NCBI GenBank assembly: GCA_031266895.1
Contig: JAISAD010000032.1
Span: 1 to 31,986 of the forward strand
Length of the DNA stretch: 31,986 bases
Source of the DNA: Bacteroidales bacterium
Lineage (GTDB): Bacteria; Bacteroidota; Bacteroidia; Bacteroidales; WCHB1-69
Reading direction: 5' to 3'
The first letter of the stretch is position 1, and the number at the start of each line of letters is the position of its first letter. Below the pieces are notes generated by a model. That model saw only the letters and a list, made by a program, of their open reading frames with translations, was not told the origin of the DNA and searched no databases. Positions 9,601-17,900 of this stretch are shown in pieces. The position numbers and the translations under genes were made by a program.

Positions 9601-12600
9601 GCAGTCGGAAAGACAGGCTGAGGATAGGTTGTTAAATAAGGTATCAGATGCTCTGCTCGAACGGCAGGGGCAAATACCCCCTCTTCTTCCGTCTCTTCCT
9701 GAACCGAAATGCCGTACTCTTCGTCTAACACAATATATTCATAGTTCAAGTCCCATTTTAAAGCGTTCCAGTTAATTTCGGTTGCCGCTTCGGCCATAAA
9801 ACAGAGGGTATCTTTTTGGGTTACATCAAGCGAAAAGGAAAAACTGGTGCCTGTGTTATGCGAATTAGCGCCATACTCAACAGGCCCATATACCTGTTCT
9901 CCATTGCGCGTAATGTAGATGCTGAGGTCATCGCTGAGGGTGTCGGAAAACAGTAAGCTGCTCTCTACAATTATGGTGCCGGTATAGGGCATACTGTAAA
10001 CTGTCTTCGGATTAATCAAAAAATCATCGTGCGCATTAAAGCGGTAGATATATCGGCCATTGGCATCCCGGCTATTGGTATCAGCAGGCAGTAAAGCCCC
10101 ATTCACAACCACCGAATTGTAGAAAATAGCAGGTATCCAGGTAACTTTATCAAGCATTGAAGATTCTTTTGAACCCAGTCGGAAATAGAGCCTGTCGCCT
10201 CTGTTTATAAAAAATGAAAGAGTATTGACCGTGTCTATAATCAGATTCGGGGAGAGGGAATTTAAAGGCTTGTTAAATATAAGAGCGCTGTTATGCTGTA
10301 TTAAAATATCCACCCCGTCTAAAATATCATGAGCTACCTGCTCCTCTAACAGGGAGTCCGACAGTATAGCATTGCCCTTTATTTTGATATTTCCGCTGTA
10401 AGGCGCTGTCCATACGCGCACGGCATCATAAGTTTGGGGTGCTTTTTCCTGGGCAGAGGTAATAACGGTATCTGTCAATATGTTTTCTTGACCTCTCTCG
10501 TCAATTTCAATAATTTCTCTTATTACGGTGTCATTTCCCTGAAACATGGCGGCATCTACAGCTACATCGTTGCTGATTTGTGAGAACTGACAATCCCTGC
10601 TCATTGGAATGGTGCCTGCATATTTTGCAAAGTATCTGCCGGTTTCGTCAACTCGATTATAAAATACCTGCCCGTCTTTCACCAAATCGGGTATTTTATC
10701 CCCATCAACGTCTTTTAAATATTGAACTAAAAAGTGATCGCCACTGCTTGCAGAAAAAGCAAGTGAGGTTATTTTGTTTTTTGAATAACTACTCACTGCT
10801 CCACTCACGGTTGTCGGGTATCCGGAACCATTTGTAATGCGAGCAAGATTATAGTAAGGAATATGGTTGGGATTGGAAGAAGAGTTGACGTTATCTTCTA
10901 CCATAACAGGAGTGGGCTGTGGCGCAAAAAAGAGTTCTCCATTTTCGAAATGCAGTTTTCTATAATAAACCTTGTCGTTCTGCCTGTTTCTAAATACTTT
11001 ATCCGGCAAATTATCCCCGTCAATATCTGTAAGCATCAATACTTCTTCATCGGAAGTACTGGTACTGGCTGTGGTTGAGGTAGCATCCGTGCCCTTTTCC
11101 AAAATAGATCCCGGTCTTTTTACTTTGCTTTCCAGTTTACCCGTTTCATCAGTCTCAGCAGATGAGTAAGAGCTATGCAATGCGCTGTCAGCATAATCGC
11201 CGATTAAAGCATCCGCATCATTTCCCGTATTAATTGTGGTTTCATTTCCGAAACTTATTGTTTCGGGATAATATTCAAAAGTATGGCTTACGGTATGCAC
11301 CTCTCCCGTGCCGGAAGAGGGATAGCGCTCGTTGTAACTGGATTCATTAATGGCAGTAAGCAAGGTCTTTTTACCATTATTGTGATATGACAGCTTATAC
11401 TCCTTAATCAAGGCATCATTGTGTTTAACTTTTATTTTATACAGCAGATCATTGGTTACCTCCATAAAACCATAGCGTCCATGAAAAGTAATGTCTTTAC
11501 AACCAGCAGCATCACGCCTTATTCGCTCAAACTCAATCTTATAGCTGGCCGGCGAACGGTCATGTCCGGTATATGCAATCTCTTTGATATACATGGCCTT
11601 GCCAATATTTCGAGCAGCAATCTCATGCGTAAAACGAATGTAGTTGCCATTCAGGTCTCTGATTTCGGTTAAGCCCCATTTGGCGATATTTTCGTTATGG
11701 TCGCGCAGCGTAGCATTGGGATCTACATTTCCTTTTTCAGTTCTTCCATAGTAATAGATCAGTCCGTTTTTATCGCGCACTTCCCACCAGTAGCTTTTGG
11801 GCGATGTACCGTGCCTGATAATCTTTTTAAAAGCACCCTCTGTGTATGGATAATATTCTACATTGCCGCTTATGCGCGCTACCCATGGGGCACGATAACC
11901 CAATGGATCGTATTCCCCGTTGCTGTTTTTAGTTGCCAAGGGTTGTCCATCAAGCAGATAAACTTCGCTCTCCTGCGCCGCATCGTAGCGCGGCACGCCC
12001 CAGCGCGTCTCTACTGTAATGGCGGGCACGCTCAAATCCCAGCCTATGCCCAGCCAGCCGTTGCCGCCGCCACTGCTGTAGGTTATCGCCAGACTGGGCT
12101 GCATGCCCTGCCGGCCTGCGGGTATATCTATCGGATAACTCAGGTTGGCCGTGCCGCTGCTGTTGGCTGTGGGTGGCTGTATCAAAGCAATGCCTTCAAG
12201 TGGGTTGGCCGCCTTCAAGTCTTTGATGCTCGTGGGGGTGTAGGCCTGCGTCTCCGGCATCTCAGGGCTTTTGATAATGGCGTTGATAAAGTCGGTGAAG
12301 TGGTTTACTTTGCTGTAAACGAGGCGGTTTGTTTCGTCCACCGTGTCGCGAGGTATTATAACCCACTGCCGGCGCAATTCATCATAATAGTAAGTCATGA
12401 TGTCGGCAGGAGTGTAACCAATGGGCAGCAGCGTCGTGTCGTAAGGCAGCACTATGTCAATGTCGCTATTGAACTGGGTGCCGTGCGGCAACATGCGATA
12501 GGCTGCATAGTCGCCGGTTACGTTTACCATGCCCTGCTCCAGTGGTGGAAGCTCGCGGTCAGCAAGGCCGGTTATGCTCAGTTCGGTCTTTTGTGACAGG

Positions 12601-12881
12601 GCGCCTGCGGCGCCAAAGATGCTCGCTTCGCCAAAGTTATAGGCGAAAGCGGCGGTGCCGGCTTCGTCAGCTGCATTGGCTGGGGTGTGCTCAGAACGCG
12701 CAGCGAGTAGCGTTCCTGTTTTGTCCCCTTTGTCGTGTATCGGGTTATAGCTTGCATTTCCCCTTGCAGAGGGCATATATCCGCCCGAATAATCCGATTG
12801 TTTCGGGCTTTCGATATTCAACAGTGCGATACTCAGCGACAAGCCTCCGATGATTAGTCCAATAGGTAAGTTATTTCTCAT
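3615..12881 (-). CDS. SpvB/TcdB-RHS polymorphic toxin with phospholipase A2-like C-terminus
   Basis: A 3088-residue protein. Residues 5-23 are a hydrophobic signal or anchor. Residues about 95-205 look like a ZU5-like domain. Residues about 235-600 are the SpvB/TcaC N-terminal domain (LSYPIDIPAGRQGMQPSL, GWLGIGWDLSVP, RWGVPRYD). Six FG-GAP-type Ca-binding loops follow between about 615 and 1665 (DIDGDNLPDK, DVDGDKIPDL, DMNGDLYPDV, DINGDELPDR, DLNNDNLTDM, DMNGDGLPDY). YD/RHS repeats run from about 1700 to 2740, then the RHS core (HPDHLGS; GYSYFGARYYN; DPNG at 2850-2853). The 235-residue tail has YIGTNNP (2990-2996), HD..Y (His3021, Asp3022, Tyr3025) and AD..L (Asp3045), the loop/His-Asp/Asp arrangement of parvovirus-type phospholipase A2. 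The architecture equals a fused TcB-TcC cocoon. No TcA gene is in the window. The tail is AT-richer than the RHS core. Confidence 0.9.
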   Translation of the reverse strand: MRNNLPIGLIIGGLSLSIALLNIESPKQSDYSGGYMPSARGNASYNPIHDKGDKTGTLLAARSEHTPANAADEAGTAAFAYNFGEASIFGAAGALSQKTELSITGLADRELPPLEQGMVNVTGDYAAYRMLPHGTQFNSDIDIVLPYDTTLLPIGYTPADIMTYYYDELRRQWVIIPRDTVDETNRLVYSKVNHFTDFINAIIKSPEMPETQAYTPTSIKDLKAANPLEGIALIQPPTANSSGTANLSYPIDIPAGRQGMQPSLAITYSSGGGNGWLGIGWDLSVPAITVETRWGVPRYDAAQESEVYLLDGQPLATKNSNGEYDPLGYRAPWVARISGNVEYYPYTEGAFKKIIRHGTSPKSYWWEVRDKNGLIYYYGRTEKGNVDPNATLRDHNENIAKWGLTEIRDLNGNYIRFTHEIAARNIGKAMYIKEIAYTGHDRSPASYKIEFERIRRDAAGCKDITFHGRYGFMEVTNDLLYKIKVKHNDALIKEYKLSYHNNGKKTLLTAINESSYNERYPSSGTGEVHTVSHTFEYYPETISFGNETTINTGNDADALIGDYADSALHSSYSSAETDETGKLESKVKRPGSILEKGTDATSTTASTSTSDEEVLMLTDIDGDNLPDKVFRNRQNDKVYYRKLHFENGELFFAPQPTPVMVEDNVNSSSNPNHIPYYNLARITNGSGYPTTVSGAVSSYSKNKITSLAFSASSGDHFLVQYLKDVDGDKIPDLVKDGQVFYNRVDETGRYFAKYAGTIPMSRDCQFSQISNDVAVDAAMFQGNDTVIREIIEIDERGQENILTDTVITSAQEKAPQTYDAVRVWTAPYSGNIKIKGNAILSDSLLEEQVAHDILDGVDILIQHNSALIFNKPLNSLSPNLIIDTVNTLSFFINRGDRLYFRLGSKESSMLDKVTWIPAIFYNSVVVNGALLPADTNSRDANGRYIYRFNAHDDFLINPKTVYSMPYTGTIIVESSLLFSDTLSDDLSIYITRNGEQVYGPVEYGANSHNTGTSFSFSLDVTQKDTLCFMAEAATEINWNALKWDLNYEYIVLDEEYGISVQEETEEEGVFAPAVRAEHLIPYLTTYPQPVFPTAVYRPAANEILSQITATLTGATDNDNVTLSIKGTDGSVVIQKAALHANKALFSFNAVALHAYQNYFLDLFIENSEPASHITSAILTFNNRTVPAGLHAYQDSATAQFGNCHHNWGQFAYLPADSTDKHLISENLLQALSDNWISTINDNWDIFDTNDMGHLYQQCQDLNLFNFASARFSSLYPDYAQQGWISVYGVSVDKSIMSNYNNLLKITSAIPQKKGIDPIVAVRRQTYSETGTMTWYATSRKDEPKTGVATTGGWSEVRSDFLDMNGDLYPDVLSKDAINYTKPQGGLSDLKKGHHGIEQSSISGIGSVLNVEKNLGSADGMSSLKIPWKAYAITTGSLSVGACFPDKKFVLKDINGDELPDRIYDNGIIHYNLGYKFLATNHEPFNDREANFYASSVTGAINDTAASMYRSDYEQQQADASAPNITDDLIHFVTQDIHYLINRNKGESRSFGLNEKPFLLIDLNNDNLTDMLYEDDNQNIYVKYNLGAAYSVPMPVLPAERLSESYHYGLHSFNIRALGVSGDTDKGKVGSKMIIRTETHSTTSRKETNNTYQAINFIDMNGDGLPDYVKVKGDNKIAVRFNQGSKSNLLKSVTVKIDNSAVLTQTTIDYTLSPNTTDACKPMWTMSKVVVSGKEDAHRTEFKYEDAYYDRYERQNYGFATVKAIQYKNSTGYRFVTEKFHNRDYMRQGLKYYELLSADEAGEQKYVEKLFHYGLMNYNDGSPAGDGTQFCYGTGYPALDEEKVNWYNGNSTLQITTQKRYTYGPFGNVTTFYDDGDLADNNDNQRAEIAYFTDTYNLNIKSKPVDIKHYGGTTMYRHRTAQIAPATGQTTQIVQHNGSTASRLDYSYDVFGNVEEVICPANAQGQRMSYRYTYDPAVHQYPVETRDALGRASTSTYSYTWGSLLSTTDMNDNTIKYQYDHRGRLTVVKSPYDPDYTIRYYYNIDDPRWTKTDDADATFFKARTEHYDCFHPTTPITTYSFTDGFLCTQTKKSIVEEGVSKMRVSGKEIRDAVGRVTIQYDPLTEPVNSANNKKYTTITALYNPVTTTYDILDRVLSITDPQSHVTKFSYSFGNDAFGKKRFSSATTDANGHSSTVFTDSRSLKTSITDAQRGITKFTYNAIGELLSSIDPESLETKYSYDLLGRCIRRYHPDMGEDAYKYDPAGNMTERQTQKLINSNEKITYTYHYSQLTDITYPARYGSPSTDNVHYSYGEAGNSDHKALNAVGRILSQTDASGGQTFTYDPFGNVSINFRTFAIPNEPRTYTFIMAYEYDSWGRTKAIFYPDNEKVTYSYNTAGDLISMDGIKGGEHFNYIRNIIYNKFGQKTEIDYGNGTKAIYKYDNMQRLQYLDSYTASSEPMQNLYYSYDPVSNIIGTGNSAAPLRNGLGGSYSNIYRYDELNRLIHAESNSGTIYKLDMRYSLNGKISNKLLTATCNLNGRAGSLNCDRDYTYARGTNRLQMTNFDILGLPEGDYSHHYFTWDANGNMLTHDIPAKRDNTRTNIWDDENRLSYTSTEHNFGFYIYDASGERVAKQNGSMGQTNINGSWWWQPNTEASIIYASPYLVATPQGYTKHYYAGNDRIASKIGQGGIVDIAAIIQALLTNMGFWKKSLDVKWRKEFNALPPTVKQEFTCASLYDFRSIRGTEVEICYFHPDHLGSASWITDQDGKAIQHLQYLPFGETRLDQRTTRWSSRYTFSGKEKDEESGYSYFGARYYNSDLGIWLSPDPLSDQAPHQTPYAYCSNNPINRFDPNGMADWYANCYNSNGKWMDQGGYGSGYSYMYDWVQRTVAGREEVYYDRDVKSQADVNKKYGANSGVIHLKDGTRIGNGQYTVYNDHTNNINGVVKDVNGNVVNNDKTVLYGDNYTLFAGTTDNSVNPETLHQNWFGSSYIGTNNPKTYRGKDNYDYQPTWSPTEMAAFRHDKSYDALNARGVWGAISRRTKCADIRLINDCRQIISNPNASAFEKSRAGKMTKGFSTIIFLFKTPHY
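4347..4583. repeat. RHS-core homology block in the large toxin (matches 2781-3017)
   Basis: Partner of the 237-bp block in the detached tip, offset 1566 bp. Immediately beyond 4583 the large gene carries the HPDHLGS segment that the detached tip lacks; a short match (gtagcagat) resumes on the far side, indicating a deletion in the tip rather than simple truncation. Confidence 0.9.
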
Positions 12882-13065
12882 AACATTATGTTTTGCGTGT
12901 TTTTATTATGTTATTTTATTTTTTTTTTGTTCGATTTCTTTATAATTTCCATCTTCTGCCATTACCAGCGAGGAGACAATTCCCTAATATTTATTGTATG
13001 TCATTGTATATATGATATTTATGTTTAGCTGATTACAGTAAATAAGATGAATATTATAGACGAGG

Positions 13066-13081
13066 CAAAAATACAAAAATA
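13066..13081 (-). promoter_or_regulatory. Possible -7 boxes (TATTTTTG, tandem) for the RHS operon
   Basis: Two adjacent copies of TATTTTTG on the minus strand fit the Bacteroidota TAnnTTTG consensus. They lie about 185 bp before the toxin start, which would leave a long 5' leader, and no clear TTTG -33 element is present, so the call is weak. Confidence 0.3.
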
Positions 13082-13392
13082 TTCAATTGGCTATATATTA
13101 GCGGTGAAAATATTTTCGAAAATAAAAAAATGCCAGCTTGACATATCAAAGCGCCGATTACAGCAACAAAACAGGATATGCCAGTCTGTTCCGTACACTT
13201 ATGCGGATTTGCGAGCATGCTTATGCGGAAAAATATTGCAAAACTCTTCAAATCTGTCCAACCCTTTCCCTGTTATTGTTTTCGGTTATTTTCATTATGC
13301 GACAGAATTGGCAGAAAATGGATTGACATACAATTACTTATCTGAAGAACAGATTTTTTTGCGGCAAGATATTATATTATGATTTTTTTTTG

Positions 13393-13400
13393 TATTTTTG
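13393..13400 (+). promoter_or_regulatory. -7 promoter box (TATTTTTG) of tRNA-Gln
   Basis: TATTTTTG matches TAnnTTTG and ends 13 bp before the mature tRNA 5' end, the spacing expected for a tRNA promoter. A TTTG further upstream is too far away to be a normal -33 element. Confidence 0.6.
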
Positions 13401-13413
13401 CAGCCTCAAACAA

Positions 13414-13484
13414 TGACCAATGGTGTAACGGTAGCACTACAGTTTTTGGTACTGTCTGTCTAGGTTCGAATCCTGGTTGGTCAA
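13414..13484 (+). tRNA. tRNA-Gln (anticodon TTG)
   Basis: A complete cloverleaf can be drawn. The acceptor stem is TGACCAA with TTGGTCA, followed by discriminator A. The D arm is GTGT/GCAC with loop AACGGTA. The anticodon stem is ACAGT/ACTGT around loop TTTTGGT, giving anticodon TTG. The T stem is CTAGG/CCTGG with loop TTCGAAT. CCA is not encoded. No duplicated 3' fragment was found in the window, so there is no sign of an integrated element using this tRNA here. Confidence 0.95.
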
Positions 13485-13487
13485 CTC

Positions 13488-13521
13488 AAAAAGCTCTCAC
13501 TGCTAAGAGTGGGAGCTTTTT
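13488..13521 (+). terminator. Intrinsic terminator after tRNA-Gln
   Basis: AAAAAGCTCTCACT and AGTGGGAGCTTTTT form a long stem (one G-T pair) around the loop GCTAAG, ending in a T run. It should separate the tRNA transcript from nusA. Confidence 0.9.
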
Positions 13522-13538
13522 ATAAAAATTGATTTTGT

Positions 13539-13561
13539 GGGGGCCTTGTGTCCCCTTTTTT
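13539..13561 (+). terminator. Possible second weak terminator hairpin
   Basis: GGGG and CCCC flank a 9-nt segment and are followed by six T. The stem is only four to five pairs. It may reinforce the terminator just upstream or act in the nusA leader. Confidence 0.35.
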
Positions 13562-13604
13562 ATAAAATTACATCATACTAATTGATAATCAAAATAAAGA
13601 TGAT

Positions 13605-14867
13605 ATGAAACAAAAAGGGAAATCGGAAGACCGCTTAAACTTAATTGAAACTTTTGCTGAGTTTAAGGAGTTGAAAAATATCGAAAGAGAAACAATGATG
13701 AGCATTGTCAATGAGGCATTTCGTTCCATGCTGATTAAAAAGTATGGCAATGATGCCCATTTCGAGATTACCGTAAACGTGGATCATGGAGACCTTGAAA
13801 TTCAACGATTTAGAGAGATTGTAGAAGATAAGGAGCTTACCAATGAAAATACGCAGATTGCGCTTTCGGAAGCTATTAAAATAGAGCCTGACTTTGAAGT
13901 GGGCGAAGAGGTGGGAACACCCCTGCAAATGAAAGATTTTCAACGCCGCGAAATTTTGACATTGCGCCAGACCCTTAGCAGCAGAATTATAGAACAGGAA
14001 CGCGACCGCATCTTTAAAAAATACGAAAACCGTGAAGGGGAGCTGGTTGTTGGGGAAATTAATCAGATATGGAAAAAAGAAATTCTGGTACAGGATGACG
14101 AGGGCGTTGAACTGGTGTTGTCGAAAAGCGAACAGATTCCAACGGACCGCTACAAAAAAGGAGATAGCATTACAGCTATGGTATTGCGTGTAGAGATGCG
14201 TACGTCAAATCCCCATATCATGATTTCACGCACCTCGCCCACATTTTTGGAGCGCCTTATGGAACAGGAAATTCCTGAAATTTATGACGGGTTAATCATG
14301 ATTAAAAATGTGGTACGAAGCCCTGGCGAGAAGGCTAAGGTGCTGGTTGAGTCTTATGATGACCGCATTGATCCCGTAGGCGCATGTGTAGGCGTGAAAG
14401 GGAGTCGCATTTATAGTATCGTGCAAGAGTTGAGAGGTGAAAACATTGACATTATTAACTATACGTCAAATCAAACCTTGCTGATTGCCCGCTCATTGAG
14501 CCCTGCAAAAGTATCTTCCATCGAAATTGACGAGGAGAATAAAACCGCTAACGTTTACATGAAGCCCGACCAGGTATCGCTCGCTATCGGCAAAGGAGGT
14601 TACAATATCAAACTAGCCAGTAAATTAGTCGGCTATGAAATTGACGTGTTTAGAGACGATATTGTGGAAGAAGAGGATGTTGATTTGAATGAATTTGAAG
14701 ATGAATTTGATCAGTGGGTAATTGACTCATTTAAGAAAATTGGATGCGATACAGCGAAAAGCGTGCTGTCGCATACCCGCGAAGAACTGATTCAACGTAC
14801 AGATCTCGAGGAGGAGACTGTGGACGCCATGATTTCTTCCATCAAAAAAGAGCTGGAGATGGAATAA
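13605..14867 (+). CDS. nusA: Transcription termination/antitermination factor NusA
   Basis: A 420-residue protein of the usual Bacteroidota NusA length. It binds RNA polymerase and nascent RNA and modulates pausing, termination and antitermination. The N-terminal polymerase-binding domain covers residues 1 to about 125 (NLIETFAEF, ERETMMSIVNEAF, KKYG, VNVDHGDLEI). An S1 domain follows at about 145-200 (GELVVGEINQIW), then two KH domains (ARSPGEK-like VRSPGEKAKV with DPVGACVGVKGSRI, and LAIGKGGYNIKLASKL). A short C-terminal helix-hairpin-like segment is present, and the acidic repeats of E. coli are absent. infB follows after 49 bp. rimP, the usual upstream partner, is not here; the next upstream gene is tRNA-Gln behind a terminator. 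Confidence 0.97.
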   Translation: MKQKGKSEDRLNLIETFAEFKELKNIERETMMSIVNEAFRSMLIKKYGNDAHFEITVNVDHGDLEIQRFREIVEDKELTNENTQIALSEAIKIEPDFEVGEEVGTPLQMKDFQRREILTLRQTLSSRIIEQERDRIFKKYENREGELVVGEINQIWKKEILVQDDEGVELVLSKSEQIPTDRYKKGDSITAMVLRVEMRTSNPHIMISRTSPTFLERLMEQEIPEIYDGLIMIKNVVRSPGEKAKVLVESYDDRIDPVGACVGVKGSRIYSIVQELRGENIDIINYTSNQTLLIARSLSPAKVSSIEIDEENKTANVYMKPDQVSLAIGKGGYNIKLASKLVGYEIDVFRDDIVEEEDVDLNEFEDEFDQWVIDSFKKIGCDTAKSVLSHTREELIQRTDLEEETVDAMISSIKKELEME

Positions 14868-14916
14868 ATGGACGTTTAATTATAATTATCATGGTAATAT
14901 AAAAATATAGAATAAT

Positions 14917-17900
14917 ATGGCAGAAATCAAGTTACCTCGCTTAGGAAAAGCTGCAATTGAGTTTAATGTCTCTATGCAGACCGTAATTGCTTTTTTAAAT
15001 AAAAAGGGCTTGGCTATTGAAGATAATCCCAACGCTAAACTTACCGAAAAACAATATACGGCGCTTGTAAACGAGTACCAGATAGAGAAGAAATTAAAAG
15101 AAAAAGTGCTTGGTACTTCTGCCTCAAAACCGGAAGCAGCGCCAAAAGTGACGCAAAAGCCGGAAGAAAAACCATTTTTCATTGACCCTAAACCGGCGGT
15201 AAAAGCCGAATCGGCGGTTCAACTTGATAAAAAGCCGATTGACAAGAAGCCTAAAAAGATTGAAAAAACAGATGAAACTGTCATTCCTGAAAAAGCAGGC
15301 AAACCGGTAGAACCGAAAAAAGCGTTGGAGAAAACGGCTAAAACAGTAAAGAAAACGGATGAACAGCCTGTCAAACCTAAGGAAAAAAAGAAGTCGGCAA
15401 CAATAAAACCGGTAGAAATTAGTCCTGTTCAGGAACCTAAGCCGGAAACAGAAGTGCAACCCGCCAAGCCTGTTACAGAACCCAAATCGGTAAAAAAAGA
15501 ACAACCTGTTGAAAAACCGAAAGAGACAAAAAAAGAGACTGTTGAAAATACTCCGGAAAAAGAGCCGGAAAAAATGGAATCCGGACAACAGGAACCGGAA
15601 CATATAAGCCATCGAATTCCGATTATTCAAAAACCTAAAGTTTTGGGAACTATAGATCTGGATTCTATTAATTCCGCTACAAAACCAAAAAGGAAGAAAA
15701 AGAAGAAAAAAAGTCGAGAAGAGGCTAAAGCAGAGGATGAAACAAATGTACAGAATCAGAATGAAACGAAACAGCATCCAAAACCACAACAGCAAGATGT
15801 CAGGCCCCCCGTTTCTGAAACTGAACCGAATGAACCTCGCAAAGTAGAATTTATTGAAACGAAAGTTGAAAAATTGCAAGGACCCAAGATTTTGGGCAGT
15901 ATTCAGCTTCCGGTAGAGAAAAAAACCGAAAAAGGTAAAAGCAACAAAGTAGATATCGTTAAAAAGGAGAGAAAGCGGAAACGGATAAAAACCAAGGTAA
16001 ATTCCGAAAGAGCGCAGCACCCGGCTGAAAAACCGAAAAAAGCACCGGTTGTAATTTCTGAAATTGATATTCAACGGCAAATTAAGGAGACTCGGATGCG
16101 CTTGGAGCCACTGGGCAAATCAAAAGCCTCGAAACGCCGCAGAGAGAAGCGACAACAAATTATGGAGGAAACTCAAGAGAGAGCACTCCAACAATTGAAC
16201 GAACAGAAGATATTGAAAGTTATGGAGTTTATCACAGCCAACGAACTGGCTACATTGATGAATGTTTCCGTAAATCAAATTATTTCTACTTGTATGAGTG
16301 TTGGCATCTTTGTTTCTATAAATCAGCGACTTGATGCAGAAACGATTGCATTACTGACTGACGAATATGGATATAAGGTAGAGTTTGTGAGCGTGGACAA
16401 TGAAGATGGATCTCAGGAGTTGATTGATAATCCTGAAGATTTGGTGCCGCGCCACCCCATTATTACGGTCATGGGACATGTGGATCATGGAAAAACCTCA
16501 CTGCTTGACTATATTCGCAAAGCGAATGTAATTGCCGGCGAAGAGGGTGGCATTACCCAGCATATTGGGGCTTATGAAGTGGTGTTGAACGATGGTCGCA
16601 AAATTACATTTCTTGATACCCCCGGCCACGAAGCCTTTACGGCCATGCGTGCACGTGGGGCAAAAGTTACTGACCTGTGTATTATTGTGATTGCCGCCGA
16701 TGATTCGGTGATGCCGCAAACGAAAGAAGCGATTAACCATGCACAGGCTGCCGGTGTGCCTATGGTATTTGCATTTACGAAAATAGATAAAGCCAATGCC
16801 CATCCTGATAAAATTCGAGAAGAATTGGCTGCCATGAATATTTTGGTAGAGGATTGGGGTGGAAAATATCAATGCCAGGAGATAGATGCAAAGCATGGTA
16901 CGAATGTGAAAGAATTGCTTGAAAAGGTGCTGCTGGAGGCTGAAATGTTAGAACTGAAAGCCAATCCGAATCGTTCGGGTATCGGCACGGTAATAGAATC
17001 TTCCTTAGATAAAGGCAAGGGTTATGTGACCAAAGTGCTGGTGCAATCGGGCACACTCAAAATTGGCGACCCGGTGCTGGCCGGCAGTTGTTTTGGCAAA
17101 GTAAAAGCGCTTTACAATGAGCGTAACCAAACTGTACAAAGTGCAGGCCCCGCTACTCCTGTATTGTTATTGGGCTTAAATGGGGCTCCGCAGGCCGGCG
17201 ACCTTTTTAAAGTATGCGCTTCGGAACACGATGCACGCATTATAGCAACCAAAAAAGCACAATTGGTAAGAGAAATCGGGTTGAGAGCTCAAAAGCACAT
17301 TACTCTGGATGAAATTGGCCGCCGCATCGTTATCGGAGACTTTAAGGAATTGAATATTATTGTGAAAGGAGACGTAATCGGCTCCGTAGAAGCATTAACC
17401 AACTCGCTCTTAAAACTCTCTACCGAACAGGTGCAGGTAAATGTAATCCACAGTGCGATAGGAGCCGTAACCGAAAGCGACGTTGTCCTGGCTTCAGCTT
17501 CCAATGCCATCATCGTGGCATTTCAAGTGCGTCCTACGCATGGATCGCGTAAACTGGCTGAGCAGGAAGAGATTGATATTCGCACCTATTCGGTTATTTT
17601 TAAGGCAATTAATGAAATCAAGGATGCTATTGCCGGTATGCATTCGCCCGAAATTCATGAAAAAATCTTGTGCAATCTCGAAGTACGCGAGGTTTACAAG
17701 ATCACCAAATTGGGTAATATTGCCGGCTGCCTTATGCTTGACGGCAAATTGCAGCGCAATACCAGAATTCGCCTGATACGTGATGGCATTGTGATTCATT
17801 CCGGCAAGTTAGGTTCTCTCCGCCGCTTCAAAGATGATGTGAAAGAGGTAAGTGTCGGACAGGATTGTGGGTTGAATATTGATAACTTTAATGATGTTAA

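Larger units (their letters stand above)
12882..13413. other. AT-rich intergenic region upstream of the RHS locus
   Basis: About 530 bp with no gene I can support. Several short open frames overlap on both strands but none has recognisable sequence, a signal peptide or a convincing start. It should hold the promoter of the RHS operon. Two tandem TATTTTTG boxes occur on the minus strand (13066-13081), and two overlapping palindromes (GAAAATATTTTC and TTTTCGAAAA) lie at 13106-13122. Confidence 0.6.

Noticed and set aside
13047..13382. 111-residue plus-strand frame in the gap before tRNA-Gln, and overlapping shorter frames
   Set aside because: No recognisable sequence, no signal or domain, and several competing frames; treated as non-coding.
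13414..13484. tRNA-Gln as an integration site for the RHS locus
   Set aside because: No copy of the tRNA 3' end was found elsewhere in the window and no integrase gene is present.
15688..15715. A-rich lysine run in infB as a programmed frameshift site
   Set aside because: The zero frame continues through a complete IF2, and lysine runs are normal in this linker; nothing suggests a functional shifted product.
15124..16080. 318-residue minus-strand frame opposite the infB linker
   Set aside because: Phe/Arg/Leu-rich composition is the antisense of the Lys/Glu/Pro linker; IF2 is unambiguous on the plus strand.
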